Origin: Pseudomonas persica
GTDB lineage: Bacteria; Pseudomonadota; Gammaproteobacteria; Pseudomonadales; Pseudomonadaceae
Length of the DNA stretch: 64,000 bases
Assembly (NCBI RefSeq): GCF_900291015.1
Contig: NZ_OLKL01000047.1
Location: 62,001-126,000, forward strand
Reading direction: 5' to 3'
Below, piece after piece: positions 44,729 through 53,548 of the stretch. The translations under genes and the position numbers were made by a program. Within the stretch, counting starts at the first letter, position 1; each line of letters opens with the position of its first letter. A model generated the notes under the pieces. It did not search any database, was not told the origin of the DNA, and worked only from the letters and a program-made list of their open reading frames with translations.

Positions 44729-46060
44729 CTACGGCTTACGCTTGCGCGCCCCACCATTGAAACTAGGCACCTTGCGCACCGCCTTCACCGCCGGCTGCGC
44801 ACTGCCTGATTCAGCACTGTCCATCCAGCGCCCCAATCCGCGCTTGGCGCTATTCTCTTTCGGCTTCTTGGGCTTCTTCGGCTTCTTGATCACCTGGCCA
44901 CTGGCGTCGGTCATCGGCACCCGGTGGTCAGGGATGAAGTCTGGCTCTTCGTGACGCGGCAGGGTCTGCCGGGTCAGCACTTCGATCGCCGCCAGTAGTT
45001 GCACTTCATCTGCACACACCAGCGAGATCGCCTCGCCTTTGTTGCCCGCCCGTCCGGTACGCCCGATGCGGTGCACGTAATCCTCGGCAACGATCGGCAG
45101 GTCAAGGTTGACCACCAGCGGCAAGTCATCGATATCCAGGCCGCGGGCGGCCACATCGGTCGCCACCAGCACCTGGATTTCGCGGGCCTTGAAGCTGTCC
45201 AGGGCACGCTGGCGGGTGGCTTGCGGGCGGTCACCGTGGATACCGTCGGCATTCACACCCTCGGCCAGCAAGCGCTCCACCAGTTGGTCCACACCATTGC
45301 GGGTCTTGGCGAACACCAGCACCTGCTTCCAGCGCTGCTTGCGCAGCAGGTGGCAGAACAGGTCGACCTTGCGCTTTTTATCCACAGGCACCAGCCACTG
45401 TTTGACGCTGGCGGCCGTGGCATTGCGCGGGCTGACTTCGATGCTCAGCGGGTCATTCAGGGCCAGCCCTGCCAGCATGCGGATCTGCTCGGAGAAAGTG
45501 GCGGAGAACAGCAACGTCTGGCGCTTGCGTGGCAGCGCGGCGTACACCGACTGCAGCTCTTCGGCAAAGCCCAGGTCGAGCATGCGGTCGGCTTCATCCA
45601 GCACCAGGGTCTGCACCTGGTTGAACTTCAAGGCGTTCTGCCGGAACAGGTCGAGCAAGCGGCCCGGGGTGGCCACCAGCAGATCGACACCACGGCGCAG
45701 GCGCATCATCTGCGGGTTGATGCTGACCCCGCCATACACCGCGTAAGTGCTCAGCGGCAGGTTCTCGGCATACTCGCGCACGTTGTTGTGCACCTGCTCG
45801 GCCAGCTCACGGGTGGGCACCAGCACCAGCGCGCGGATCGAGTTGCTGGCCACCTTCTCGCCTTCCAGCGCCAGGCGCTGCAGCACGGGCAGGGCAAAGC
45901 CCGCGGTCTTGCCGGTGCCGGTCTGGGCCGCGGCCATCAGGTCGCGGCCGGCCAGCACGGCGGGGATGGCCTTGGCCTGCACCGGGGTCGGAGTGGTGTA
46001 GTCCAGCTGCTGCAGGGTGCGCAGCAGTGGTTCGATCAGGCCGAGTTTGGCGAAATTCAT
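44729..46060 (-). CDS. rhlE: DEAD-box ATP-dependent RNA helicase RhlE-like
   Basis: A cytoplasmic RNA helicase of 443 residues. Motifs in order: Q motif (YTTPTPVQAKAIPAVLAGRDL), Walker A AAQTGTGKTAGFALP, PTRELAEQV, DEAD in LVLDEADRMLDLGF, SATF, and HRIGRTGRAG. The basic tail (KKPKKPKKPKENSAKRG...NGGARKRKP) is typical of RhlE proteins, which remodel RNA in ribosome assembly and mRNA decay. Pseudomonads have several RhlE paralogues, so the exact orthologue is unclear. Confidence 0.92.
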   Translation of the reverse strand: MNFAKLGLIEPLLRTLQQLDYTTPTPVQAKAIPAVLAGRDLMAAAQTGTGKTAGFALPVLQRLALEGEKVASNSIRALVLVPTRELAEQVHNNVREYAENLPLSTYAVYGGVSINPQMMRLRRGVDLLVATPGRLLDLFRQNALKFNQVQTLVLDEADRMLDLGFAEELQSVYAALPRKRQTLLFSATFSEQIRMLAGLALNDPLSIEVSPRNATAASVKQWLVPVDKKRKVDLFCHLLRKQRWKQVLVFAKTRNGVDQLVERLLAEGVNADGIHGDRPQATRQRALDSFKAREIQVLVATDVAARGLDIDDLPLVVNLDLPIVAEDYVHRIGRTGRAGNKGEAISLVCADEVQLLAAIEVLTRQTLPRHEEPDFIPDHRVPMTDASGQVIKKPKKPKKPKENSAKRGLGRWMDSAESGSAQPAVKAVRKVPSFNGGARKRKP

Positions 46061-46115
46061 GGCAATACCGTCAGGGGGTTCAGCGAAGGCGGCAAGTTTA
46101 CCGCATCGCCCCTGC

Positions 46116-47036
46116 CTACTTGCAGATTTCGCCTTTCAACGGCTGCGCCGGCTCAGGTGCCTTGCGCCACTGCGGCAGGCCGATCAGCACCACCGCGCCG
46201 ATGATCACCGCCATGGCCACACACTCTTCGGCACCAATCTGCTCGCCAGCAAAGACGATGCCCAGCAGCACCGCCACCGCCGGGTTGACATAGGCATAGC
46301 TGGTGGCAGCGGCCGGGCGCACGTGCTTGAGCAAGTACATGTAGGCACTGAACGCCAGGATCGAACCGAAGAACACCAGATAGGCCAACGCGCCCCAGCC
46401 GGCAGCGGTCGGCATCTGTGTCATGCGCTCACCAGACAGCACACTGCCAAGCAACAGCACGGCACCGCCGACCAGCATTTGCGCGGCGCTGGCCATGGGC
46501 CCCTGGGGCAGCGGCAAGGTCTTGCTCCACACCGAGCCGAATGCCCATGACGCCGCCGCAAAAATGATCAGCGCCGCGCCAATCGGGCTTGCCTGCAGGT
46601 TGGAGCCCAGGTTCAGCAGGCCGATACCCGCCAGCCCGAGGGCGATCCCCGCCCACTCCAGCTTCGAATTACGGTGCCCGAACAACAGACCGAACAGCAA
46701 GGTGAACAGCGGCACAGTTGCCACCGCCAGCGCTGCCACGCCCGAGGCCACACCGGCATGCTCGGCCACGGTCACACCACCATTGCCACAGCTGAGCAGC
46801 AGAAAACCGATCGCCCCCGCAGCCCGCCACTGCGGCCAGGTCGGCGCCGGCACACCGCGCCAGCGCAAGAAGCCATACAGCAGGCCACCGGCAATCAGGA
46901 AGCGCACCCCGGCCATGAGCATCGGCGGCCAGCTCTCGACGCCAATACGAATGAACAGATAGGTGGAACCCCAGACCAGGTACAAGGCCAGGAAAGCGCC
47001 AATGAGCAACAACGGGAAGCGACGGGAGGCAGGCAT
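46116..47036 (-). CDS. EamA/DMT-family exporter
   Basis: A 306-residue inner-membrane transporter with ten hydrophobic segments, two EamA repeats (ALYLVWGSTYLFIRIGVESWPPMLMAGVRF at the N-terminus; AASWAFGSVWSKTLPLP starting the second). It resembles YedA/RhtA-like exporters of amino acids and related metabolites. ATG at 47036 is preferred; a GTG three codons upstream is possible. It is divergent from an Lrp-type regulator, which often controls such exporters in response to its amino acid substrate. Confidence 0.88.
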   Translation of the reverse strand: MPASRRFPLLLIGAFLALYLVWGSTYLFIRIGVESWPPMLMAGVRFLIAGGLLYGFLRWRGVPAPTWPQWRAAGAIGFLLLSCGNGGVTVAEHAGVASGVAALAVATVPLFTLLFGLLFGHRNSKLEWAGIALGLAGIGLLNLGSNLQASPIGAALIIFAAASWAFGSVWSKTLPLPQGPMASAAQMLVGGAVLLLGSVLSGERMTQMPTAAGWGALAYLVFFGSILAFSAYMYLLKHVRPAAATSYAYVNPAVAVLLGIVFAGEQIGAEECVAMAVIIGAVVLIGLPQWRKAPEPAQPLKGEICK

Positions 47037-47190
47037 GGCAAACACTCGAAATCCGTTTACGGGTTGCTTAGTTTAGAAAGGCCACCGAGTAAACTTAAGT
47101 TACAAAACAGCTTTAAATCCCCCGAACACTTTGCATTGCATGGTTATTCGGATGTTTTTCAAGCGAATCCAAACCAGGCAGGAATCATCC

Positions 47191-47640
47191 ATGGACAAGT
47201 ACGACCGCATGCTGCTCGCCGCGTTACTCGACAATGGCCGCGCCACCTTCGCGCAACTGGCGCGCCAGGTGAACCTGTCGGCGCCAGCGGTGGCCGAGCG
47301 GGTGGCCAAGCTCGAGGCCAGCGGGGTCATCACCGGCTACCAGGCCAAGGTCGACATGAGCAAGATCGGCCTGCCGATCCAGTGCGTGATCGAGCTGCGC
47401 CTGGCCAGTCACGGCAATCAGCAGGCCTATGAAGCGTTGACCCAGATCCCCCAGCTGACCGAATGTCACCGAGTCACCGGCGACCCCTGCGTCATCATGC
47501 AGGCAGCGGTGGGTTCGATGCCCGAGCTGGAAGAGCTGATCAACCGGGTGGCGCAGTTCGGCTTCAGCAAGACCTCGATCATTCTCTCCAGCGCTGTGGA
47601 GCGGCGGGTGCCGCTGGCGCAGCTGGAGAAGAAGTCTTAA
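47191..47640 (+). CDS. Lrp/AsnC-family regulator
   Basis: A 149-residue regulator: N-terminal helix-turn-helix (MDKYDRMLLAALLDNGRATFAQLARQVNLSAPAVAERVAKLEASGVI, about 1-47) and a RAM effector domain (CVIELRLASHGNQQAYEALTQIPQLTECHRVTGDPCVIMQAAV). It is divergent from the EamA exporter, so it probably senses an amino acid and controls that gene. The start at 47191 follows AGGA. Its stop overlaps the convergent exonuclease gene by 4 bases. Confidence 0.9.
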   Translation: MDKYDRMLLAALLDNGRATFAQLARQVNLSAPAVAERVAKLEASGVITGYQAKVDMSKIGLPIQCVIELRLASHGNQQAYEALTQIPQLTECHRVTGDPCVIMQAAVGSMPELEELINRVAQFGFSKTSIILSSAVERRVPLAQLEKKS

Positions 47641-48242
47641 CAGTATTTGGCCAGGGTATCGCGGACCTTCGCGGCCGGGACCTTCTGCAGGCGGCACAGT
47701 AGGTCGTGGCTCAACTGCTGGATACCGTGGTTCTGGCGCAACACGCCAGCCAGGTGTTGCAGCAGGTTGGCAGCCATTTCGGCATCGGCCATGGCCCGGT
47801 GCGCGGTACCGGTATCCGGCAGCCCGGCCCAGCGGGTCAAGGTGCCCAGCTTGTGGTTCGGTGCCGCCGGCAGCAAGCGCCGTGACAGCAGCAGGGAACA
47901 GGCGAAGGCCTGGCTGCGGCTACGGCCGATGCGGCTCAGTTCGTAGTCCCAGAACTTCTGGTCGAAGGCGGCATTGTGTGCCAGCAGCGGGGTAGCACCG
48001 ACGAACTCGGCCACTTCGTTCATCACCTTGTCCACCGGCGGCGCACTGCGCAGCATGGCGGTGGTGATGCCGGTCAGACCGGCGACGAAGGCCGGTACCG
48101 GCACACCCGCATTCATCAGGCTCTGGTAGCGCTCGACGATGCGCCCGCCCTCCAGCATCACCACCGCCACCTCGGTGGCGCGGCAGCCAGCGCCGGGGCT
48201 GATGCCGGTGGTTTCAAAGTCGATGACAGCGATACGTTCCAT
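47637..48242 (-). CDS. DnaQ-like 3'-5' exonuclease
   Basis: A 201-residue DEDDh exonuclease: ExoI motif AVIDFETTGISPG, ExoII LLAHNAAFDQKFWDYEL, ExoIII HRAMADAEMAANLL. It resembles stand-alone PolC/DnaQ-type proteins used in DNA repair or RNA trimming. It lies 9 bases downstream of the NYN-domain gene, so the two form an operon. Confidence 0.92.
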   Translation of the reverse strand: MERIAVIDFETTGISPGAGCRATEVAVVMLEGGRIVERYQSLMNAGVPVPAFVAGLTGITTAMLRSAPPVDKVMNEVAEFVGATPLLAHNAAFDQKFWDYELSRIGRSRSQAFACSLLLSRRLLPAAPNHKLGTLTRWAGLPDTGTAHRAMADAEMAANLLQHLAGVLRQNHGIQQLSHDLLCRLQKVPAAKVRDTLAKYC

Positions 48243-48251
48243 GCAACGGCC

Positions 48252-48731
48252 TCAGTGTTTGAGCAACAGCGCACCCTCGATGGGCACATAACGGGTGGCG
48301 GCACGGATCAGCGACAGTGCGGTAAGCCCGGGCACACCATACACCACGGCTTCAGTGCCATGGCGCTGGATCACCCGCTCCAGCAGCAGGTCGAAATCAC
48401 CATCGCCGGAGGCCAGCACCACCTGGTCGACGCGGCTGGCGGCGTCGATCACATCCAGGGTAATGCCCACATCCCAGTCACCCTTGGCCGAGCCATCGCT
48501 GCGCTGGATGAAGGGCTTAAGCCGCACATCGAAACCGAGGTTGCGCAAGATCTGCTGGAATTGCTGCTGCTTGCTGTCGCCACGGTCGATGGCATAGGCC
48601 ACGGCCTCGACGATCTGGCCTTCGCGGCTGACATCGGCCCACAGGGCGGTGTAGTTGAAATGGCAGCCGTGGGCCTGGCGCACGGTGTAGTAGAGGTTCT
48701 GCACATCGGCGAACAGCGCGATCTTTTTCAC
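48252..48731 (-). CDS. NYN-domain (LabA/DUF88-like) protein
   Basis: A 159-residue protein starting with GTG (VKKIALFADVQNLYYTVRQ), a PIN-like NYN domain. Acidic residues expected of a metal-dependent nuclease are in IALFADVQN, WDVGITLDVID and VLASGDGDFDLLL. NYN proteins are thought to process RNA. Pairing with the DnaQ-like exonuclease suggests a joint role in nucleic-acid turnover, which is inference. Confidence 0.88.
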   Translation of the reverse strand: MKKIALFADVQNLYYTVRQAHGCHFNYTALWADVSREGQIVEAVAYAIDRGDSKQQQFQQILRNLGFDVRLKPFIQRSDGSAKGDWDVGITLDVIDAASRVDQVVLASGDGDFDLLLERVIQRHGTEAVVYGVPGLTALSLIRAATRYVPIEGALLLKH

Positions 48732-48763
48732 CTGGGCATCTCTTGTCAGGCCGGGATTGCCGG

Positions 48764-48817
48764 GGGCTGCTGTGCAGCCCTTCGCGGGCACGCCCGCGAA
48801 GGGGCGCAAAGCGCCCC
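48764..48817. repeat. Three consecutive hairpins (REP-like cluster)
   Basis: gggctgc-tgt-gcagccc (48764-48780), ttcgcgggcacgcccgcgaa (48781-48800) and ggggcg-caaag-cgcccc (48801-48817) follow without gaps, upstream of the NYN gene. Confidence 0.7.
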
Positions 48818-48845
48818 CCAAATTGCCAGCAGTATGCCAGACCTG

Positions 48846-49601
48846 TCAGACGTACGAGTCGTCGTCCGAGAAGAACCCGCCATCATCGCTGCCATAATCG
48901 CTGTCCGCGTAACCACCCTGGTCACTGCCCCAGCCACCATTATCAGCCACCTGCTGCTGCGCCCCCGAGTCGTTCCAGCCACCGCTGTCACTGGCCGGCG
49001 CCGGCTCTTCCTTGATCACCTCGACCACCTCCTCCGGCTGCGAGTTGTGGTTGAACAGGCTGCTGATGCCCTGCGCCAGCAACACACCACCCGCCACACC
49101 GGCTGCAGTCTGCATCGCGCCACCGAGGAAGCTGCTGGCGCCACTGCGTGCCGGCGCAGCGCCAAAGCCAGGCTGCTGCACTTGCGGCTGGGAAAAGCCC
49201 GGCGCCGACGGCTCACGCCAGCCACCAGCAGATGCCACGGGGGCTGCAGCGGGACGCTGCGGCTGCACGGCCGGGGCCGCATTGCGCCCAGCCGAACCAA
49301 AGATGCTGGACAGGAAACCACCACCGCCATTGCTCGGCGCGCTGCCGGCACGGGCGGCCTCGGCCTGGGCACGGGCCTGCTTCAGTTCGGCTTCCAGCTG
49401 CTTGTTCTGCTCGTCGAGGCGCTTGATCGCCGCCTCCTGCACCAGAATCGCCTGGGCCATGTAATAAGGCGCCGCTGGCTGCCGACGCACATGCTCCTCG
49501 ATGCATGCCTGAGCCTGCGCGTCCCGTGGCTGGCTCGGGTCCTCGGCTTGCTTGATGCGGCCGAACAGGCCGTCGATCAGTGTTTGTTCTTCAGTATTCA
49601 T
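48846..49601 (-). CDS. DUF2076 domain protein
   Basis: A 251-residue protein with an N-terminal DUF2076 segment (MNTEEQTLIDGLFGRIKQAEDPSQPRDAQAQACI). A coiled coil follows (about 55-85; KRLDEQNKQLEAELKQARAQAEAARAG). The rest is a long Gly/Ala/Pro-rich low-complexity part with a possible membrane-associated helix (FLGGAMQTAAGVAGGVLLAQGISSLF), and the C-terminal tail is Asp/Gly-rich (DSDYGSDDGGFFSDDDSYV). It is known as a periplasmic ligand-binding sensor-like family only by annotation; I do not know its role. Confidence 0.8.
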   Translation of the reverse strand: MNTEEQTLIDGLFGRIKQAEDPSQPRDAQAQACIEEHVRRQPAAPYYMAQAILVQEAAIKRLDEQNKQLEAELKQARAQAEAARAGSAPSNGGGGFLSSIFGSAGRNAAPAVQPQRPAAAPVASAGGWREPSAPGFSQPQVQQPGFGAAPARSGASSFLGGAMQTAAGVAGGVLLAQGISSLFNHNSQPEEVVEVIKEEPAPASDSGGWNDSGAQQQVADNGGWGSDQGGYADSDYGSDDGGFFSDDDSYV

Positions 49602-49768
49602 GGGGCGACCTCGTGGGGTAGCGGGACAACGGACAGCGTCAAAGATGGGGCGTACAGGCGTGGGATTCAATAACCGGCGGTGTGAAACTTTTTTCAGCAA
49701 ATGACAGCTCCAAGCCTGCTTTGGGCTAAAGTTAGGCCCCTGTTTTTACTGCCATGCGATGTTGACTG

Positions 49769-50425
49769 ATGAATCCGCTGAGTGTCCTGCGCGACTCCTT
49801 GTACTTCTTCCGCCGCCACCTGCCGAACATTCTCCAGCTGTGCCTGCCGCTGGTGGTGCTGGAAGCCCTGATCACTCAACTGCTGTACCGCCAGCTGGGC
49901 GACCAGGCATCGCCAGCCTACGGCATGCTGGTGAGTCTGCTGTTCTACCCGCTGTACAGCGCCGCACTGATCCTGTACCTGGACACCCGCAGCAACGGCC
50001 AGGACATCGCCAAGCGCGACCTGTTCGCCCGCGCCCTGCAATTGTGGCCGCAGCTGGCCCTGCTGATCCTGATCAGCTCGCTGCTGATCATGGCCGGCCT
50101 GGCGCTGTTCATCTTCCCGGGCGTCTGGATCATGATCAATCTGGTGTTCGCCGAGTACCTGCTGGTGCTGCGCGGCCGGCCGGTGGTGCAGTCGATGCGC
50201 GACAGCGCCAGCATGACCACCGGGCACTTCATGCGCATCATGATTTGCGTGGTCGGCGTGCTGGCCCCCATCTGGCTGATCGACGGGCTGCTGCTGATGG
50301 CCTTCCCCGAGCCATCGCCCGGCATGGAGCTGGCCATGGACAGCCTCAGCGGCTTCCTGCAACTGTTCAGCACCGTGGTACTGTACCGCCTGTTCATGCT
50401 GCTGGAAGGCGAAGCCGGAGCATGA
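49769..50425 (+). CDS. YciC-family inner membrane protein
   Basis: A 218-residue multi-pass membrane protein starting MNPLSVLRDSLYFFRRHLPNILQLCLPLVVLEAL, with about six hydrophobic segments (for example ALLILISSLLIMAGLALFIFPGVWIMI). The pattern matches the YciC/UPF0259 family, of unknown function. It stands alone between the DUF2076 gene and hrpB. Confidence 0.8.
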   Translation: MNPLSVLRDSLYFFRRHLPNILQLCLPLVVLEALITQLLYRQLGDQASPAYGMLVSLLFYPLYSAALILYLDTRSNGQDIAKRDLFARALQLWPQLALLILISSLLIMAGLALFIFPGVWIMINLVFAEYLLVLRGRPVVQSMRDSASMTTGHFMRIMICVVGVLAPIWLIDGLLLMAFPEPSPGMELAMDSLSGFLQLFSTVVLYRLFMLLEGEAGA

Positions 50426-50461
50426 TGCCCAGGCTCATCACTTGACCGGATAATGCTGCTG

Positions 50462-52990
50462 TCAGGTCCCCCGAGGCTTGGCCCGTGCCGTAGCCTCGGC
50501 CACCAGTGGGTCATCCGGCCAGTAATGCTTCGGATAACGCCCTTTCAGGTCCTTCTTCACCTCGGCATAGGTCGTGCGCCAGAAGTTGGCCAGGTCCTGG
50601 GTCACCTGTACCGGGCGGCGCGCCGGTGACAGCAGATGCAGCTTGACCTGCTGGCGGCCATTGGCGATGCGTGGGGTGTCGGCCAGGCCGAACAGCTCCT
50701 GCAGGCGCACGGCGAGGATCGGCGGGGTTTCGCTGTAGTCCAGGCGGATATTCGAGCCGGACGGCACCGCCAGATGCGCAGGGGCCTGTTCTTCCAGGCG
50801 CTGCGGCAGCGGCCAGGGCAACAGGTTGCGCAGCATCGACGGCAGGTCCAGCGCGGCAAAATGGCTGAGCCGCGACACCTTGCCCAGATAGGGCTGCAAC
50901 CAGTCTGCCAGGCTGGCGAGCAAAGCTTCGTCACTCAGATCGGGCCACTCGCTATGGCCCTCCTTGGCCAGGTCGAGCTGACGCAACAGCGCCACACGCG
51001 ACTGCCATTGCCGCAGCTCCGGCGTCCAGGTCAGCAGATTCAGGCCTTTGCGCCTGACCAGGCCCAGTAACGCCCGCGCCCGGGCTTCGTCATCCAGGCC
51101 GGGCAGCGGCTCACGGCTGAGCACCAGCTCGCCGACCTTGACCTGGCGCTCGGCGCGCAGCACCTGCTCGCGTTCGTCCCAGTCGAGGATATCAACCCGC
51201 TCGACCTGCTCGGCCAGCACGCCCTCAAGCAGCGCCGGATCGAACTCGGCAGCCAAGTAGATGCGTTCTTCGCGCTGGCCCTGGCGGCTGCCCAGGTCGG
51301 CGATCACCAGCCACGGGCACTTCATCAGTGCATCAACTTCGGCAAACAGCGCCGCACGGCCGTTGGCCAGCCGGTACTCGGCACCGCCCTCGCGGCGCTG
51401 CTGGGCGACGCGGTCAGGATAGGCCAGCGCCAGCAGTGCACCCAGCCAGCGCGGGTGTTCCGGGTCGGCGACCGGTGCACTGGCCTTGCCACGCAACAGG
51501 CCGCGGTACTGGCGGGCCAGCTGTCGGGCACGCTGCACGCCACCTTGGCCGCCACGCGCCGCCTTGCTCTCGCCGCTGACCAGGGCCAGCCGGCTGTGCA
51601 AATCGGCGCCACCACCACGTTGGATATCCCGCTCCCCCAGCAAAGCCGCCACGTCACAGGCCATTTGTGCCAGGCCCAGGTCCTGGCCGCGCAACAGCAA
51701 ATGCGCGATACGTGGATGCGCCGGCAGCTCGGCCATGGCCTGGCCGTGTTCGCTGAGGTTGTCACGGCTGCCCGGCTTGAAAGCATTGAGCCGCGCCAGC
51801 AGGTCCTGGGCCTGGGCGAAGGCGGCCACCGGTGGCTGGTCTAGCCAGCGCAACTGCTCGGGCGTAACGCCCCAGCGGGCCAGTTGCAGGGCCAGGCCGG
51901 CCTGGTCGGCCTGCAGGATTTCGGCACTGCCATGGGCCGCCAGCTGGTCATGCTGGGCTTCGGACCACAGGCGGTAGCACACGCCCGGTTCCAGGCGGCC
52001 GGCACGGCCGGCGCGCTGAGTAGCACTGGCGCGGGAGATGCGCTGGGTGTCCAGGCGGGTCATGCCGCTGCCGGGGTCGAAGCGCGGTACCCGGGCCAGG
52101 CCGGCGTCGATCACCACGCGCACGCCGTCGATGGTCAGGCTGGTCTCGGCGATGTTGGTGGCCAGCACCACCTTGCGCAGGCCCTTGGGCGCCGGGTCAA
52201 TAGCCGCTCGCTGGGCATTGAGGTCGAGTTCGCCATGCAGCGGGCAGAGCAGGACTTCGGGCCGTTCAGCCAACGCTTGCTGCAGGCTCTGGTGCACCCG
52301 GCGGATTTCGGCCTGGCCCGGCAGGAACACCAGCACACTGCCGGCCTGGTCGGCCAGCGCCTGCAACACGCTGTCCACCACCCGTGGCTCGATGAACTCC
52401 CCCGGCTGGAAAGGTCGCCCCCAGCGGATGTCGACCGGGTACATGCGGCCTTCGCTGCTGACCACCGGGGCATCGTCCAGCAGCCGCGACAGGCGCTCGC
52501 CCTCCAGGGTCGCGGACATCAGCAGAATCTTCAGGGGCGGCTCGTCACGCAGCAATTCGCGGCCATTCAGGCTCAATGCCAGGGCCAGGTCGGCGTCGAG
52601 GCTGCGCTCGTGGAATTCGTCGAAAATCAGCAGGCCCACACCTTCCAGCGCCGGGTCGGCCTGCAGGCGGCGGGTGAGGATACCTTCGGTCACCACCTCG
52701 ATGCGGGTTTCAGGCCCGACCTTGCTGTCCAGGCGAATGCGGTAGCCCACCGTTTCGCCAACCTGCTCGCCCAGCTCGCTGGCCAGCCGTTCAGCAGCCG
52801 CGCGCGCCGCCAGGCGCCGGGGCTCGAGCATGAGAATGCGCTGCCCGGCCAGCCATGGCTCGTTGAGCAGCGCCAGCGGTACGCGGGTGGTCTTGCCCGC
52901 GCCGGGTGGCGCCTCGAGCACCGCTTCATCACGGTTTTCCAGGGCCTGGCGCAAGGCGGGCAAGACGGCATCGATCGGTAATGAAATCAT
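50462..52990 (-). CDS. hrpB: ATP-dependent helicase HrpB
   Basis: An 842-residue DEAH-type helicase of the HrpB family. It has Walker A PPGAGKTTRVPLAL, DEFHERSLDADLALAL (motif II), SATLEGERLSRLL (motif III), ETSLTIDGVRVVIDAGLARVPRFDP (motif V) and QRAGRAGRLEPGVCYRLW (motif VI). The C-terminal HrpB-specific domain ends VTQDLANFWRTTYAEVKKDLKGRYPKHYWPDDP. Its cellular job is poorly known; links to RNA metabolism and biofilm are reported in related bacteria. Confidence 0.96.
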   Translation of the reverse strand: MISLPIDAVLPALRQALENRDEAVLEAPPGAGKTTRVPLALLNEPWLAGQRILMLEPRRLAARAAAERLASELGEQVGETVGYRIRLDSKVGPETRIEVVTEGILTRRLQADPALEGVGLLIFDEFHERSLDADLALALSLNGRELLRDEPPLKILLMSATLEGERLSRLLDDAPVVSSEGRMYPVDIRWGRPFQPGEFIEPRVVDSVLQALADQAGSVLVFLPGQAEIRRVHQSLQQALAERPEVLLCPLHGELDLNAQRAAIDPAPKGLRKVVLATNIAETSLTIDGVRVVIDAGLARVPRFDPGSGMTRLDTQRISRASATQRAGRAGRLEPGVCYRLWSEAQHDQLAAHGSAEILQADQAGLALQLARWGVTPEQLRWLDQPPVAAFAQAQDLLARLNAFKPGSRDNLSEHGQAMAELPAHPRIAHLLLRGQDLGLAQMACDVAALLGERDIQRGGGADLHSRLALVSGESKAARGGQGGVQRARQLARQYRGLLRGKASAPVADPEHPRWLGALLALAYPDRVAQQRREGGAEYRLANGRAALFAEVDALMKCPWLVIADLGSRQGQREERIYLAAEFDPALLEGVLAEQVERVDILDWDEREQVLRAERQVKVGELVLSREPLPGLDDEARARALLGLVRRKGLNLLTWTPELRQWQSRVALLRQLDLAKEGHSEWPDLSDEALLASLADWLQPYLGKVSRLSHFAALDLPSMLRNLLPWPLPQRLEEQAPAHLAVPSGSNIRLDYSETPPILAVRLQELFGLADTPRIANGRQQVKLHLLSPARRPVQVTQDLANFWRTTYAEVKKDLKGRYPKHYWPDDPLVAEATARAKPRGT

Positions 52991-53106
52991 GGTGGTCCTC
53001 GAACAGTCCCGCGAGTATAACGGCGAACCCAGCCTGCTCTATCATGGTCTTAGCTTCAGGTGCAGGCGCTTCGCTTGCCCTGCTGAATACCTATTCGGAG
53101 ATTTAC

Positions 53107-53526
53107 ATGCGCATCCCAACCCGCGTCATCGGTGGCGCCCTCATCGTCACCTTGCTGACCCAACTGACCGCCTGCGGCACCATTCTCTACCCGGAGCGTC
53201 GCGGCCAGATCGGCGGCAAGATCGACCCTGTGGTTGCCGCAATGGATGCCATCGGCATCCTGTTCTACGTGATCCCGGGGCTGATCGCCTTCGGTATCGA
53301 CTTCGCCACGGGCGCCATCTATTACTCAGGCGGACGATCTGCCCAGGTCGACCCGGTCAAACTGCGCGAGGCTGTCAGCCCCGATGGCAAGGTCGACAAC
53401 CTGAAGTTGCAGGCCATTCTCGAAAGCGAACTGGGCCAGCGCCTGCCGCTGAACGACCCACGGCTGATCCAGCATCGCGGCAGCATCGAGCAGTTGGCCA
53501 GCCTGGGCCTGGTGCCGGCAGCCTGA
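53107..53526 (+). CDS. Small lipoprotein/membrane protein
   Basis: A 139-residue protein with a lipoprotein signal (MRIPTRVIGGALIVTLLTQLTACGTILYPERRG, lipobox LTAC, Cys at about 23) and a second hydrophobic segment (AIGILFYVIPGLIAFGIDFATGAIYY). The C-terminal half is soluble (VDNLKLQAILESELGQRLPLNDPRLIQ). Conserved in pseudomonads; function unknown. A ribosome site GGAG precedes the ATG. It lies 22 bases before fieF and is likely co-transcribed. Confidence 0.82.
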   Translation: MRIPTRVIGGALIVTLLTQLTACGTILYPERRGQIGGKIDPVVAAMDAIGILFYVIPGLIAFGIDFATGAIYYSGGRSAQVDPVKLREAVSPDGKVDNLKLQAILESELGQRLPLNDPRLIQHRGSIEQLASLGLVPAA

Positions 53527-53548
53527 ACCACAAGGACACTGACCACGG

